DNA from: Pseudomonas sp. PH1b
GTDB taxonomy: Bacteria; Pseudomonadota; Gammaproteobacteria; Pseudomonadales; Pseudomonadaceae
Assembly (NCBI RefSeq): GCF_000633395.1
Contig: NZ_AYMU01000006.1
Location: 1 to 64,000 of the forward strand
Length of the DNA stretch: 64,000 nucleotides
Reading direction: 5' to 3'
The stretch's first letter is position 1, and every line of letters starts with the position of its first letter. Shown here piece after piece: positions 9,588 through 19,458 of this stretch. Below the pieces are notes generated by a model. That model had not been told where the DNA came from. It was given only the letters and a program-made list of their open reading frames with translations, and searched no databases. The position numbers and the translations under genes are program-made.

Positions 9588-9660
9588 AAGAAGCGACAAG
9601 CTTCAAGCGACAAGCAAGAGCGGATAGCAGCCACGCGTCCCACTTGCCGCTTGCCGCTTA
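9588..9660. repeat. Intergenic inverted repeat, CAAGCTGCAAG family (copy B)
   Basis: Left arm GCGACAAGCTTCAAGCGACA (from about 9592) and right arm CACTTGCCGCTTGCCGCTTA (to 9660), between hisA and hisF. The right arm runs into the hisA stop codon. Confidence 0.7.
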
Positions 9661-10407
9661 TGCCTTGCTGCTGGCCGCGTAGCCATCACAAAAAGCCTGG
9701 GCTTCTGCCACATCCAGGGTGCCCTCATAAATCGCCCGGCCGGTGATGGCGCCAATGATTCCTGGCGCCTTGGCGTCCAGCAGGGTCTTGATGTCGCCCA
9801 GGTTGTGGATGCCGCCGGAGGCGATCACCGGAATCCTGGTCGCGCCCGCCAGGGCTGCGGTGAAGGGCACGTTGCAGCCCTGCATCATGCCGTCTTTGGC
9901 GATGTCGGTATAAACGATGGCGGACACGCCGTCGGCTTCAAACTGCTTGGCCAGATCGATGACCTGCACGGTGCTGATCTCGGCCCAGCCGTCGGTGGCG
10001 ACGAAACCGTCCTTGGCGTCCAGGCCGACAATCACCTTGCCCGGGAATGCACGGCAGGCTTGAGCGACGAACTGCGGATCCTTCACCGCCTTGGTGCCGA
10101 TGATCACGTAGCTGACACCGGCCTTGACGTAGTGCTCGATGGTTTCCAGGGAACGGATGCCGCCACCGATCTGGATGGGCAGGTTCGGGTAGCGCTTGGC
10201 GATCGCGGTAACCACTTCGCCATTGACCGGCTGACCTTCGAAGGCGCCATTGAGGTCCACCAGGTGCAGACGACGGCAACCGCCTTCGACCCACTTGGCA
10301 GCCATGCTCACCGGGTCATCGGAGAACACCGTGGAGTCTTCCATGCGGCCCTGGCGCAGACGCACACAAGCACCGTCTTTGAGATCGATAGCGGGAATAA
10401 TCAGCAT
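9658..10407 (-). CDS. hisA: Phosphoribosylformimino-AICAR phosphate isomerase
   Basis: 249 residues of TIM-barrel His[18 protein letters not shown] with catalytic Asp8, the second catalytic Asp in VYTDIAKDG near residue 130, and phosphate-binding loops GGGIRS and ASGGI. It converts ProFAR to PRFAR, the HisF/HisH substrate. The two halves show the internal repeat typical of HisA/HisF. Repeat palindromes flank it on both sides, so its message may be separately processed. Confidence 0.97.
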   Translation of the reverse strand: MLIIPAIDLKDGACVRLRQGRMEDSTVFSDDPVSMAAKWVEGGCRRLHLVDLNGAFEGQPVNGEVVTAIAKRYPNLPIQIGGGIRSLETIEHYVKAGVSYVIIGTKAVKDPQFVAQACRAFPGKVIVGLDAKDGFVATDGWAEISTVQVIDLAKQFEADGVSAIVYTDIAKDGMMQGCNVPFTAALAGATRIPVIASGGIHNLGDIKTLLDAKAPGIIGAITGRAIYEGTLDVAEAQAFCDGYAASSKA

Positions 10408-10426
10408 GCTTTTTCCTTCGTCAAAA

Positions 10427-10511
10427 GAGCTGCAAGCTGCAAGCGGTTAGCTGCAAGCAGGCACGTGTTTCTACTTCTTGCAGCTTGCAGCTTGAAGCTT
10501 GCCGCTGCCCT
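10427..10511. repeat. Intergenic inverted repeat, CAAGCTGCAAG family (copy C)
   Basis: Left arm AGCTGCAAGCTGCAAGCGGT (from 10429) and right arm TTGCAGCTTGCAGCTTGAAG (from 10478) are near-complementary. It fills the gap between the DUF2164 gene and hisA. Confidence 0.75.
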
Positions 10512-10764
10512 AGTTCTTTTCGAGCGCCCAGAGGTCGCTTTCGATGCTCTCGAAGCGCTCCTTCAGGTGCGTCTGCACATCGAAAATCGCTCTGTTGTAA
10601 TAGTGCGGAGCAATTTCCCGGGTAAACAGCTCAAGAATCTCGGCGGCCTCGAACGAACCCAGGTCGAGCTCGAAGCGATCCTCCATGAACCGCTTGATCT
10701 TGTGATTGGCCTCGCTCTCCTGTTCGGGAGTGAGGGTCAGGATCGGCGGTTTTTTCTTGGCCAT
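10510..10764 (-). CDS. DUF2164 family small protein within the his block
   Basis: 84 residues starting [17 protein letters not shown]; the frame is open further upstream inside hisH, but the ATG at 10764 overlaps the hisH stop by one base (TAATG), giving coupled translation. It has no signal peptide or membrane segment and is mostly predicted helix, with DUF2164-type features (EANHKIKRFMEDRFELDLG, FFTREIAPHYYN-like end). The function is unknown. Its fixed position between hisH and hisA suggests co-expression with histidine synthesis, not necessarily a role in it. Confidence 0.85.
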   Translation of the reverse strand: MAKKKPPILTLTPEQESEANHKIKRFMEDRFELDLGSFEAAEILELFTREIAPHYYNRAIFDVQTHLKERFESIESDLWALEKN

Positions 10765-11402
10765 TACCAGCGACCGTCCCAGGCAGCAAAGTTCTGCAGC
10801 AACTGCAGGCCATGGGTGTGGCTCTTTTCCGGGTGGAACTGCACGGCAAAGCGCGAGCCCTCGGCCAGCGCCGCGGCGAAATCCACGCCGTAGTGACCGC
10901 CACCCACCACCTGCCGGGCATTGCCGGCGTTGATGTAGTAGCTGTGCACAAAGTAGAAACGCGCCAGGTCCGGGATGCTGTGCCACAGCGGATGGTCCAC
11001 CGCCTGCTTCACCTCGTTCCAGCCCATGTGCGGCACCTTGAGGTGCTCGCCGTCTTCATGCAGGCCCTTGCCGAAGAACTTCACCTGGCCGGGAAACAGG
11101 CCGATGCAGTCGACGCCGTCGTTCTCTTCGCTGTGCTCCAGCAGGGCTTGCATGCCCACGCAGATCCCCAGGAAGGGACGGTCCTGGCTGACTTCCCGCA
11201 CCAGGGCATCAAACCCCAGGCGGCGGATTTCAGCCATGCAGTCGCGGATCGCGCCCACCCCGGGAAACACCACCCGGTCGGCTTCGCGAATCACCGCCGC
11301 GTCGCTGGTGATCAGTACCTTGCCGGCCCCTACGTGTTCCAGGGCCTTGGCTACCGAGTGCAGGTTGCCCATGCCGTAGTCGATGACGGCGACGGTCTGC
11401 AT
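10764..11402 (-). CDS. hisH: Imidazole glycerol phosphate synthase, glutamine amidotransferase subunit
   Basis: 212 residues, class I glutamine amidotransferase: oxyanion and nucleophile region [11 protein letters not shown] with the catalytic Cys, and the His-Glu pair in [10 protein letters not shown] near the C-terminus. It releases ammonia from glutamine for HisF. The start overlaps the hisB stop by one base, and its own stop overlaps the DUF2164 start, so hisB-hisH-DUF2164 form a coupled chain. Confidence 0.97.
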   Translation of the reverse strand: MQTVAVIDYGMGNLHSVAKALEHVGAGKVLITSDAAVIREADRVVFPGVGAIRDCMAEIRRLGFDALVREVSQDRPFLGICVGMQALLEHSEENDGVDCIGLFPGQVKFFGKGLHEDGEHLKVPHMGWNEVKQAVDHPLWHSIPDLARFYFVHSYYINAGNARQVVGGGHYGVDFAAALAEGSRFAVQFHPEKSHTHGLQLLQNFAAWDGRW

Positions 11403-11995
11403 TACAGCACGCCCTTGGTCGACGGCATCTGGCCGGCCATGCGCTCGTCCAGTTCCACCGCCATGCGCAGTGCACGACCGAAGGCCTTGAACACGGTCTC
11501 GATCTGGTGGTGGGTGTTGGTGCCGCGCAGGGTGTCGATGTGCAGGCTGACCAGCGCATGGTTGACGAAGCCCTGGAAGAATTCCTGGAACAGGTCGACG
11601 TCGAAGCCACCCACGGTGGCGCGGGTGAACGGCACGTGCATCTGCAGGCCGGGGCGGCCGGAGAAGTCGATCACCACGCGGGACAAGGCTTCATCCAGCG
11701 GCACGTAGGCGTGGCCATAGCGGCGGATGCCCTTCTTGTCGCCGATGGCCTTGGCGAACGCCTGGCCCAGGGTGATACCGACATCCTCCACGGTGTGGTG
11801 GTCGTCGATATGCAGGTCGCCCTTGCTCTCGATATCCAGGTCGATCAGCCCGTGTCGGGCGATCTGGTCCAGCATATGCTCAAGGAAGGGAACGCCGATA
11901 TCGAATCGGGCCTTTCCGGTGCCATCCAGGTTGATCGAGGCTTTGATCTGGGTCTCCAGAGTGTCGCGCTCGACAGATGCCTTACGTTCGGCCAT
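11402..11995 (-). CDS. hisB: Imidazoleglycerol-phosphate dehydratase (monofunctional)
   Basis: 197 residues from the ATG at 11995. It carries the two manganese-binding motif pairs of [14 protein letters not shown] with DDHHTVED, and FFQGFVNHA with GTNTHHQIE. It dehydrates IGP to imidazole acetol phosphate. There is no histidinol-phosphatase domain, unlike the bifunctional enteric HisB. The frame continues upstream to 12199, but those codons do not resemble the family. It leads the his block here. Confidence 0.96.
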   Translation of the reverse strand: MAERKASVERDTLETQIKASINLDGTGKARFDIGVPFLEHMLDQIARHGLIDLDIESKGDLHIDDHHTVEDVGITLGQAFAKAIGDKKGIRRYGHAYVPLDEALSRVVIDFSGRPGLQMHVPFTRATVGGFDVDLFQEFFQGFVNHALVSLHIDTLRGTNTHHQIETVFKAFGRALRMAVELDERMAGQMPSTKGVL

Positions 11996-12162
11996 CACCA
12001 GCTCCGCAAAATCATTGGGCGAAAAAGGCGAATAGTATAGGCCCGCAGGCGGCCAAACAGAAACATGACGGACAATCTCCTGACCGGCGCGAACCAATGG
12101 CTGCGGGGCTGTACCTGTCATGACAAGCCAGCGGGAAGCTGCGCCGGTAGCCCCAGAAAGCA

Positions 12163-12186
12163 GAACAGGGCGCAAGCGCCCTGTTC
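12163..12186 (-). terminator. Putative terminator downstream of the MFS gene
   Basis: A perfect 11-base stem (GAACAGGGCGC at 12163-12173, complement at 12176-12186). On the minus strand it is followed only by a weak T-containing stretch (TGCTTTCT), so efficiency is uncertain. Confidence 0.55.
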
Positions 12187-12206
12187 CTCCAGCATCCAAC
12201 CACGGC

Positions 12207-13868
12207 CTAGTGGAACAGCACCGCGGTCTTTTGCAGGGTGACCCACACGCCCCAGGCCAGGGGAATGCCCACGGCCAGCCAGGCGGCGATCACCACTGGC
12301 AGGCTCGCCGACGAGGCCTTCCACTCCAGGACGACACTGCTGTCAGCCCCCTTGTCGTGGCCCATCGCCTGTTCGGCGGCCAGTTGCTCGTCGGTCATGA
12401 AGTACTTGTCGGCCACCGGGCGCACCAGCAGGTTGCACAGGAAGCCCAGCACCAGCAGGCCGGCGAGGATGTACAGGGTGATGTCGTAGGCCGCGGCGCG
12501 CTCGACGCCAATGCTCAGCTGGTACTCGCGAAGGTAGTTCACCAGCACCGGCCCCAGCACCCCGGCCGCAGCCCAGGCCGTCAGCAGGCGACCGTGGATC
12601 GCACCGACCATCTGCGTGCCGAACAGGTCCGCCAGGTAGGCCGGCACTGTGGCGAAACCACCGCCGTACATCGACAGGATGATGCAGAACGCCGCCACGA
12701 ACAGGGCGATGTTGCCCAGGTGGCCAAGGTTCGGAATCAGCGCGTACAGGGCAAAGCCCAGGGCGAAGAACACGAAGTAGGTGTTCTTGCGGCCCAGGTA
12801 GTCGGAGAACGATGCCCAGAAGAAGCGCCCGCCGATGTTGAACAGGCTCAGCAGGCCGGTGAAGCCCGCAGCGATGGCGGCGATCGACGCCAGTTGCCCG
12901 GCGTCCAGTTGGCCGAAGGCCAGGTCGTTGCCCAGCAGTTTGCCGCCAAACACTTCCTGCAGCAGCGGCGAAGCCATGCCGAGAATGCCGATACCCGCCG
13001 AAACGTTGAGGCACAGCACCAGCCACACCAGGCGGAACTGCGGGGTCTTCCACGCCACATTCACGTGCACATGGCGGTGAGTGATCATCGCATTGGCGGC
13101 CTTTTTCGCCGGAGCGCTCCAGCCTTCAGGCTTCCAGCCGGTAGGCGGGACCCGATAGGTCAACGCACCGCCGATCATGAACACGAAGTAGATCGCGGCC
13201 ATCACCAGGAAGCTCTGCCATACGCCTACGCTGGTGGGGGTCGCAAAGTGGCCCATCAGGGCCGCCGCCAGCGGCGCACCGACCATGGCACCGCCGCCAA
13301 ACCCCATGATCGCCATGCCGGTGGCCATGCCGCGCTTGTCCGGGAACCACTTGATCAGGGTCGACACCGGGGAGATGTAGCCCAGGCCCAGGCCGATACC
13401 GCCGATCACCCCGGAGCCGATCCACATCAGCCAGATCTGGTGGGTATAGACCCCCAGCGCGGAGATCAGCAGGCCGCCGCACCAGCACAGTGCCGACACC
13501 ACACCGGCCTTGCGCGGGCCGGCATGTTCCAGCCAGCCGCCCCAGATCGCCGCCGAGCAGCCGAGGAAGATGAAGAACAGGGTGTAGATCCAGCCGAGCA
13601 TGGAGATCGGCCAGTCACACTGGGATGAAAAGACCTGGGCGATAAACCCCATGTCCGGCGCGCAGGCCACCGGCGCGCTGATGCCAAGGGCCTTGGACAG
13701 TGGCAGCCAGAACACCGAGAAGCCGTAGGCCATGCCGATGCACAGGTGAATGGCCAGAGCGGCCGGTGGTACCAGCCAGCGGTTGAAACCGGGCTTGGCG
13801 ATGATGCGTTCTTTGGACAAGAACGCTGGCTGAGCAGACGGACTGGCCGCCGCGTTGCTAGTGCTCAT
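12207..13868 (-). CDS. OFA-family MFS transporter (oxalate/formate antiporter-like)
   Basis: 553 residues, 12 or more hydrophobic segments, with the MFS loop motif [14 protein letters not shown] and PDKRGMATG typical of the oxalate/formate antiporter group. The insert after the first helix pair ([20 protein letters not shown]) and the long C-terminal tail are seen in Pseudomonas OFA members. The ATG at 13868 has GGGGGA at good spacing; an earlier TTG at 13883 overlaps that ribosome site and is rejected. The substrate is not deducible: relatives move monocarboxylates in exchange. It stands alone, upstream of hisB on the same strand. Confidence 0.85.
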   Translation of the reverse strand: MSTSNAAASPSAQPAFLSKERIIAKPGFNRWLVPPAALAIHLCIGMAYGFSVFWLPLSKALGISAPVACAPDMGFIAQVFSSQCDWPISMLGWIYTLFFIFLGCSAAIWGGWLEHAGPRKAGVVSALCWCGGLLISALGVYTHQIWLMWIGSGVIGGIGLGLGYISPVSTLIKWFPDKRGMATGMAIMGFGGGAMVGAPLAAALMGHFATPTSVGVWQSFLVMAAIYFVFMIGGALTYRVPPTGWKPEGWSAPAKKAANAMITHRHVHVNVAWKTPQFRLVWLVLCLNVSAGIGILGMASPLLQEVFGGKLLGNDLAFGQLDAGQLASIAAIAAGFTGLLSLFNIGGRFFWASFSDYLGRKNTYFVFFALGFALYALIPNLGHLGNIALFVAAFCIILSMYGGGFATVPAYLADLFGTQMVGAIHGRLLTAWAAAGVLGPVLVNYLREYQLSIGVERAAAYDITLYILAGLLVLGFLCNLLVRPVADKYFMTDEQLAAEQAMGHDKGADSSVVLEWKASSASLPVVIAAWLAVGIPLAWGVWVTLQKTAVLFH

Positions 13869-14255
13869 GGATGTTTCCCCCAATTATTAGAATTGTTCAT
13901 CGGCCACTCCCCTACGACGACCTTGGCACGCAGGCGCGGTCGTTCTATTGAGTAAAGCTCCCTTGCGAGCAGACGCGACATTAAGTCGCAGAAGGACGGA
14001 CGAACCGCGAGAGGTTACCATTTGCGCCCGGCTAAAAAACCAGACTGACATCAGCTTTTTTACAGCGACTGCTCCAGCGCCGCGGCCGGCCAGGAAGCAC
14101 GCCCCGGAACGCCGGCCAACCAGGCAGGAGCAAGCGTCCTTGCCACCGATAACCGCGCGAGCCCTTGGTTGACCGCCACCTGGGCCCAAATCTCCCTTCT
14201 TGCTGGCAAGCCGGCAAACGGCCCCGCCCCTTCCTTCTTCCACCAGGAGGCCCCC
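13869..14255. other. Intergenic region, no gene seen
   Basis: 387 bases between the divergent MFS and acetyltransferase genes. It should hold both promoters. A REP-like core lies at 14124-14146 (see repeat entry). I see no conserved small reading frame. Confidence 0.6.
14124..14146. repeat. Single REP-like core
   Basis: GCAGGAGCAAGCGTCCTTGC followed by CAC differs at two positions from the arm of the palindromic element at 43352-43484, so it appears to be an isolated member of the same REP family. Confidence 0.6.
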
Positions 14256-14654
14256 ATGACCATCGTTGTCGAACCCCTGCAGAACGCCAGCTACCAGGAT
14301 CAGCAGGACCTGCAGAAAATCCACCAGGACGCCCCGCACTGGCTGCTCGCGCCCCATGGCGATGCCTTGCAACTGATCGAGCACGGCCTGCTGGGCGGCG
14401 AGCTGGTCGTCGCTCGCCTCAACGAGCGGCTGCTGGGGGCAGCGCGCCTGCAACGGCACTCGGGCGGCTGGCACCTGTCCCAACTCTGTGTGCGCAAGAT
14501 CACCCGGCGTCGCGGCATCGCCGAGCGCCTGGTGCGCGAGGCGCAAAAAATTGCCCTGGCACAAGGCGCCACCCTGCATCTGTTGGCCCCCACCGGAGAC
14601 CCGCAAGCCCGGGCCCTGGCGGCAAAACTGCAGCTGGCGTTGAAAAATCTGTAA
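14256..14654 (+). CDS. GNAT-fold acetyltransferase, PanZ/PanM-like
   Basis: 132 residues from the ATG at 14256, preceded by AGGAGG at ideal spacing. The fold is GNAT, with the acetyl-CoA pyrophosphate loop near VRKITRRRGIAERLV. It resembles the short PanZ/PanM group that senses acetyl-CoA and promotes maturation or feedback control of aspartate decarboxylase PanD in enterics. Whether it works on PanD here is inference. No neighbour belongs to pantothenate synthesis. Confidence 0.65.
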   Translation: MTIVVEPLQNASYQDQQDLQKIHQDAPHWLLAPHGDALQLIEHGLLGGELVVARLNERLLGAARLQRHSGGWHLSQLCVRKITRRRGIAERLVREAQKIALAQGATLHLLAPTGDPQARALAAKLQLALKNL

Positions 14655-14735
14655 GCGCATTGGGTGACCAGTCGCCAGGTTCAGGGCGCTATACTCCCCG
14701 GCTAAATTTTGAATTCGACATACAAGGACTCGCCC

Positions 14736-16961
14736 ATGAAAGCGTTCGGCAAAATCCTGGGTCTGGTAATTCTCGGGCTGTTGCTGATCATCGTGGCTCT
14801 GGGCTTTGCCCTGACCCACCTGTTTGATCCCAACGACTACAAAGACGAGATTCGCCAGATTGCCCGCGACAAGGCCCACATCGAGCTGACGCTCAATGGC
14901 GACATCGGCTGGAGCCTGTTCCCCTGGCTTGGCCTGGAACTGCATGACGCCGGGGTCGCGACCCTGGCCAACCCGACCCAGCCTTTCGCCGACCTGCAGA
15001 TGCTTGGACTGTCGGTCCGCGTGTTGCCCCTGCTGCGCCGTGAAGTGCAGATGAGCGACGTCCGGGTCGAGGGCCTGAACCTGCGTCTGAACCGCGACAA
15101 GGACGGCCACGGCAACTGGCAGGACATCGGCAAGGCAGCCCCTGCCGACAAGCAGGCCGAGATCCCCGCCACCAGTACCGCCGAAACCGGCCAGGCCACC
15201 CCAGCCCCGGAAAAACCCGCGCAGCCGATCCGCCTGGACATCGACAGCCTGACGGTGAACAACGCCCGGATCGAATACAACGATGAGCAGACCGGCAAGC
15301 AATTCACCGCCGAAAGCATCCAGTTGAGCACCGGCCCGATCCACGAAGCCACCAACACCCCGGTCAAGCTCACCGCCTTCCTGGCCAGCAGCCAGCCAGC
15401 GGTGCGCGTGCGCACCGAACTCAATGGCGAGCTGCGCTTCGACCGCGCGCTGCAGCGCTACCAGTTCGAAGACATGCGCCTGTCCGGCGAAGTGGCCGGC
15501 GATCCGCTGCAAGGCAAGACCGTCACCTTCGCCGCCCAGGGCCAGTTGCTGCTGGACCAGGCTGCCAACGTCGGCCAATGGACCGGCCTCAAGGTCTCCC
15601 TCAACCAGCTGCGCGCCCTGGGCGAGCTGAAGGTCAATGACCTGGACAAGACCCCGCAGATCAGCGGTGGCCTGTCCATCGCCCAGTTCGACCTGGCGAA
15701 GTTCGTCGACAGTATCGGCCAGACCCTGCCAGCCATGGCCGAAGGCAGCCTGAGCAAGGTCGAGCTGGTCAGCCGCCTACAGGGCACGCCCACCAGCCTG
15801 GCCCTGGAAGACCTTAACCTGAAGCTCGACGACAGCACCTTCAGCGGCCGCCTGGCCGTCGAGGACTTCGACAAGCAGTCTCTGCGCGTCCAGCTCAAGG
15901 GCGACACCTTCAATGTCGACCGCTACCTGCCACCCAAATCCGCCGAGGCCAACAGCGCCGCCAGCGCGCGCAAGGCCGAAGTGCAAAGCAGCGAAGCCGA
16001 CGCCATGGCCGGGGCCGGCACCACACCGCTGCCCAACGCCCCGACCAAGGGCGCCTGGAGCACCGACCGGCTGCTGCCAGTGGAGCGCCTGAGCAAGCTC
16101 GATGTCGATGCCGACCTGAGCTTCGGCCAACTGACCCTGGACCAACTACCGATCCACAACGCCGCCCTCAAGGCCAGCGGCCAGGGCGGCCTGCTGAAAC
16201 TCTCCAGCCTCCGCGGTGAGCTGTACAACGGCAGCTTCGACGCCAGCGGCAACCTGGACCTGCGCCCCAGCACCCCGCAATTGAGCCTGCAGACCAAGAT
16301 CACCCGGGTGCCCGTGGAGCGCATCCTCGAAAGCCAGGGGCAGAAGCCTCCGGTCAAGGGCCTGGTGACGCTCAACAGCAACCTGAGCGGCAGCGGCAAC
16401 AGCCAGAAGGCACTGATCGACAGCCTCAACGGCACGGCCAGTTTCGTCATCAACAATGGCGTACTGCTCAATGCCAACCTGGAACAGCAACTGTGCCAGG
16501 GCATCGCCGTGCTCAACCGCAAGAACCTGGGCAGCACACCCCGTGGCAAGGACACCCCGTTCCAGGAGCTCAAGGGCAACCTGACCTTGCGCAACGGCGT
16601 AGCCAGCAACCCGGACCTGAAAGTGCGCATCCCCGGCATGACCGTCAACGGCAATGGCGACCTCGACCTGCGGGTGCTGGGCATGGACTACCGGGTCGGC
16701 ATCATCGTCGAGGGCGACCTGAGCGCCAACCCGGACCCGGCCTGCCAGGTGGGCGAACGCTTCAAGGGCATCGAGCTGCCGCTGCGCTGCCGGGGCCCGC
16801 TGGAGCTCGGGGCCAAGGCCTGCCGCCTGGACAAGGACGGCCTGGGCCAGGTCGCGGCCAAGCTGGCCGGCGACCGCCTCAAGGACAAGATCGACGAGAA
16901 GCTCGGTGACAAGGTCAGCCCGGAACTGAAGAACGCACTCAAGGGGCTGTTCAAGCGATGA
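14736..16961 (+). CDS. asmA: AsmA family envelope protein
   Basis: 741 residues from the ATG at 14736. An N-terminal membrane anchor (about residues 6-28) is followed by a long periplasmic region of beta-rich AsmA/DUF748-type sequence, with FDPNDYKDEI near residue 30 and LNGDIGWSLFPWLGLEL. An Ala/Glu/Pro-rich linker lies near residues 138-165. AsmA-like proteins belong to the repeating-beta-groove group implicated in lipid movement to or balance of the outer membrane. Its stop overlaps the mutY start (ATGA), and yggX follows in the same way, giving a three-gene operon. Confidence 0.9.
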   Translation: MKAFGKILGLVILGLLLIIVALGFALTHLFDPNDYKDEIRQIARDKAHIELTLNGDIGWSLFPWLGLELHDAGVATLANPTQPFADLQMLGLSVRVLPLLRREVQMSDVRVEGLNLRLNRDKDGHGNWQDIGKAAPADKQAEIPATSTAETGQATPAPEKPAQPIRLDIDSLTVNNARIEYNDEQTGKQFTAESIQLSTGPIHEATNTPVKLTAFLASSQPAVRVRTELNGELRFDRALQRYQFEDMRLSGEVAGDPLQGKTVTFAAQGQLLLDQAANVGQWTGLKVSLNQLRALGELKVNDLDKTPQISGGLSIAQFDLAKFVDSIGQTLPAMAEGSLSKVELVSRLQGTPTSLALEDLNLKLDDSTFSGRLAVEDFDKQSLRVQLKGDTFNVDRYLPPKSAEANSAASARKAEVQSSEADAMAGAGTTPLPNAPTKGAWSTDRLLPVERLSKLDVDADLSFGQLTLDQLPIHNAALKASGQGGLLKLSSLRGELYNGSFDASGNLDLRPSTPQLSLQTKITRVPVERILESQGQKPPVKGLVTLNSNLSGSGNSQKALIDSLNGTASFVINNGVLLNANLEQQLCQGIAVLNRKNLGSTPRGKDTPFQELKGNLTLRNGVASNPDLKVRIPGMTVNGNGDLDLRVLGMDYRVGIIVEGDLSANPDPACQVGERFKGIELPLRCRGPLELGAKACRLDKDGLGQVAAKLAGDRLKDKIDEKLGDKVSPELKNALKGLFKR

Positions 16962-18025
16962 GAGCCGAGGCATTTGCACCGGCGGTGCTGGACTGGTACG
17001 ACCGCCATGGCCGCCACGACCTGCCCTGGCAACAGGGCATCAACCCGTATCGGGTGTGGGTCTCGGAGATCATGCTGCAGCAGACCCAGGTCAGCACCGT
17101 GCTCAACTACTTCGACCGTTTCATGGCCTCCCTGCCCACGGTGCAGGCCCTGGCCGAAGCCCCGGAAGACGAAGTACTGCACCTGTGGACCGGCCTGGGC
17201 TACTACACCCGGGCGCGCAACCTGCAGAAGACCGCGAAGATCGTCATGGCCGAATACGGCGGTGAGTTTCCCCGGGACGTGGAGCAGCTCACCGAGCTGC
17301 CGGGCATCGGCCTGTCCACCGCCGGCGCCATCGCCAGCATCAGCATGGGCCTGCGGGCACCGATCCTCGACGGCAACGTCAAGCGGGTGCTGGCGCGCTT
17401 CACCGCCCAGGAGGGCTACCCGGGCGAGCCCAAGGTGGCCAAACAGTTGTGGGCCGCCGCCGAGCGTTTCACCCCCCACAGCCGGGTCAACCACTACACC
17501 CAGGCGATGATGGACCTGGGGGCCACCCTCTGTACCCGCAGCAAGCCCAGTTGCCTGCTGTGCCCCCTGGAGCGCGGCTGCGAAGCCCACATGCTCGGCC
17601 TGGAAACCCGCTACCCGATTCCCAAGCCGCGCAAGGAAGTCCCGCAGAAGCGCACCCTGATGCCGATGCTAGCCAACCGCGATGGCGCCATCCTGCTGTA
17701 CCGACGGCCCTCCAGCGGCCTCTGGGGCGGCTTGTGGAGCCTGCCGGAACTGGATGACCTGGACGATATCCAGCACCTGGCCCTGCAGCATTCCCTGGAA
17801 CTGGGCCAGAAGCAGGAGATGCCCGGGCTGGTCCACACCTTCAGCCACTTCCAACTGGCCATCGAGCCCTGGCTGATCCGGGTCGAAGAGTCGGCGCTGC
17901 ACGTCGCCGAGGCCGACTGGCTCTGGTATAACCTCGCCACCCCGCCGCGCCTGGGCCTTGCCGCCCCGGTGAAGAAGCTGCTCAAGCGCGCGGCCGAAGT
18001 CTTGAATGCAGGAGAGTCGTCATGA
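16958..18025 (+). CDS. mutY: A/G-specific adenine DNA glycosylase
   Basis: 355 residues. It removes adenine mispaired with 8-oxoguanine. Key residues coincide with the E. coli numbering: catalytic Glu37 (VSEIML), helix-hairpin-helix [12 protein letters not shown] at 114-125, Asp138 in ILDGN, and the [4Fe-4S] cysteines 192, 199, 202 and 208. The C-terminal NUDIX-like domain that reads 8-oxoG is present. It overlaps asmA upstream and yggX downstream (ATGA at both joints); the mutY-yggX pairing is widely conserved. Confidence 0.98.
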   Translation: MRAEAFAPAVLDWYDRHGRHDLPWQQGINPYRVWVSEIMLQQTQVSTVLNYFDRFMASLPTVQALAEAPEDEVLHLWTGLGYYTRARNLQKTAKIVMAEYGGEFPRDVEQLTELPGIGLSTAGAIASISMGLRAPILDGNVKRVLARFTAQEGYPGEPKVAKQLWAAAERFTPHSRVNHYTQAMMDLGATLCTRSKPSCLLCPLERGCEAHMLGLETRYPIPKPRKEVPQKRTLMPMLANRDGAILLYRRPSSGLWGGLWSLPELDDLDDIQHLALQHSLELGQKQEMPGLVHTFSHFQLAIEPWLIRVEESALHVAEADWLWYNLATPPRLGLAAPVKKLLKRAAEVLNAGESS

Positions 18026-18294
18026 CCCGCACCGTAATGTGCCGCAAGTACCAAGAACAACTGCCAGGTTTGGAACGCCCTCCGTACCCCGGCGCCAAGG
18101 GCCAGGATATTTTCGAACACGTCTCGGCCAAGGCCTGGGCCGACTGGCAGAAACACCAGACCCTGCTGATCAACGAAAAGCGCCTGAACATGATGAACGC
18201 CGAGGACCGCAAATTCCTCCAGGCGGAAATGGACAAGTACTTCTCCGGCGAGGAATACGCCAAGGCCGAAGGCTACGTGCCGCCAGCGGAGTAA
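18022..18294 (+). CDS. yggX: Oxidative damage protection / Fe(II)-trafficking protein YggX
   Basis: 90 residues with the conserved N-terminus [10 protein letters not shown] (Cys7) and the family segment [15 protein letters not shown]. YggX limits oxidative damage to Fe-S clusters and is thought to handle ferrous iron. Its ATG overlaps the mutY stop, coupling it to an Fe-S-containing repair enzyme. Confidence 0.97.
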   Translation: MTRTVMCRKYQEQLPGLERPPYPGAKGQDIFEHVSAKAWADWQKHQTLLINEKRLNMMNAEDRKFLQAEMDKYFSGEEYAKAEGYVPPAE

Positions 18295-18359
18295 ACCCGC
18301 GGAAAATCGGGGTCGGGCCGTAAGCGGCGGTAATAATTAAACTTTTTTTCAAAACTTGC

Positions 18360-18388
18360 TTGACGCCCCCCCGAAAAACCCGTTTAAT
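18360..18388 (+). promoter_or_regulatory. Sigma-70 promoter of tRNA-Phe
   Basis: A TTGACG -35 box at 18360-18365 and TTTAAT -10 box at 18383-18388, with a 17-base spacer, end 11 bases before the tRNA 5' end. An A/T-rich stretch upstream (18336-18355) could act as an UP element. Confidence 0.8.
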
Positions 18389-18398
18389 GCGCCCCGTT

Positions 18399-18474
18399 GC
18401 CCAGATAGCTCAGTCGGTAGAGCAGGGGATTGAAAATCCCCGTGTCGGCGGTTCGATTCCGTCTCTGGGCACCA
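18399..18474 (+). tRNA. tRNA-Phe (anticodon GAA)
   Basis: 76 nucleotides folding as a full cloverleaf: acceptor GCCCAGA pairs with TCTGGGC, D-arm AGCTCAGTCGGTAGAGC, anticodon loop with GAA at 18432-18434, T-arm with GGTTCGATTCC, and an encoded CCA end. Confidence 0.98.
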
Positions 18475-18517
18475 CCTTCAGTTTTCAGGTGGTGTTCTAC
18501 ACCACGTGAAAGCAACC

Positions 18518-18544
18518 AAAAAACCCGCCTAGTGCGGGTTTTTT
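18518..18544. terminator. Terminator after tRNA-Phe (bidirectional)
   Basis: An 11-base stem, AAAAAACCCGC at 18518-18528 and its complement at 18534-18544, has A and T tracts on the two sides. It can stop the tRNA transcript and also the converging gene at 18667. Confidence 0.88.
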
Positions 18545-18666
18545 GTTGCCTGTAATTCAGGCCCATCCTCCAGCCATTACCCCCCACCACACAGATCCGG
18601 CACCGCAGCCCTGGCGATCCGCAACCGCTCGATCTGGTTGACGTTGCGCAATGGCGCTCAGACGGG

Positions 18667-19278
18667 TTACGAGCTGGACGGCACCGGGTAATGCCTGGTC
18701 GGCGGCACGACAATGTGCGCCGCCGCGGGCAACCGCTGAAGACGCTCGAGCACCGCACGCAGCGCGCCCAGACTGCCCTGGGTACTGATGTGGATGCTTG
18801 TCGGCCCGGCGAAGACCTGCTGGCTCTCGACAAGATAGGTGCGGTACTGCACCTGCCCTCGCCAACCGAGGTCGATGGACTGATCCAGGGTCGCCACACG
18901 GGAAATGTCGGCAAAGGGAATGAAGTACTGATAAACGCTGCCCGGGGCTTGCCGTGTACCGCACACCAGGTGCAGGCCGTGGGCATCGAACCAGGCATCG
19001 GCACGAGCCGGCGGGTACAGCCGTCCGGCGATCCCCAGGACCATCAGCGGCACAAACAGGATCAAGGCGCCAAAGCCAAGCGCCAGCGCCTGGTTGCCCA
19101 GCGCCACCGCGCCAAGCAAGCCTGCAACCAGCAGCACCCAGCCATAGCGCAACACCCGAAAGGGCTTCCTCTCGGGCGTGGCCAGGGTCGCCAGCTCCAC
19201 ACCGTCAGCCCACAGGCTGAGGTGGGTGGCAAACAGTTGGATGCGCCCATTGTCAGCAGTTGGCTGGTACTCAGGCAT
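18667..19278 (-). CDS. Two-pass membrane protein of unknown function
   Basis: 203 residues from the ATG at 19278; upstream codons to 19425 are in frame but not protein-like. Two adjacent hydrophobic helices (about residues 45-85) follow an N-terminal cytoplasmic-type segment containing LSLWADGVELATLATPERKP. A soluble C-terminal part has YFIPFADISRVATLD and RTYLVESQQVF, in the style of bacterial PH-like membrane-associated domains. I do not recognise the family. It converges with tRNA-Phe. Confidence 0.7.
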   Translation of the reverse strand: MPEYQPTADNGRIQLFATHLSLWADGVELATLATPERKPFRVLRYGWVLLVAGLLGAVALGNQALALGFGALILFVPLMVLGIAGRLYPPARADAWFDAHGLHLVCGTRQAPGSVYQYFIPFADISRVATLDQSIDLGWRGQVQYRTYLVESQQVFAGPTSIHISTQGSLGALRAVLERLQRLPAAAHIVVPPTRHYPVPSSS

Positions 19279-19458
19279 GGGGGGAATCGACCGCTGGAAA
19301 AGGGACGGCCATAGTACTAGACAGCCTCCATCATCTGGCCATGAAAGCCGCGCCTCATGCTCATCGCAGCGAGCCGTCCGCTGGAGCTGTTCCTGCTCGA
19401 CCCAACCTCCGGTTGTGCGCGGCAAACGCCTGGACCGCGACAGCCCAGCCTCACCAGC

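Noticed and set aside
12120..13628. Long plus-strand frame rich in His/Gln/Arg opposite the MFS gene
   Set aside because: Antisense artefact; the MFS protein has helices and motifs.
13887..15578. 563-codon minus-strand frame over the acetyltransferase and asmA
   Set aside because: Antisense artefact with no domain-like content.
18384..18700. Minus-strand frame containing NRTADTGIFNPLLYRLSYLG
   Set aside because: This is the complement of tRNA-Phe and a well-known spurious annotation.
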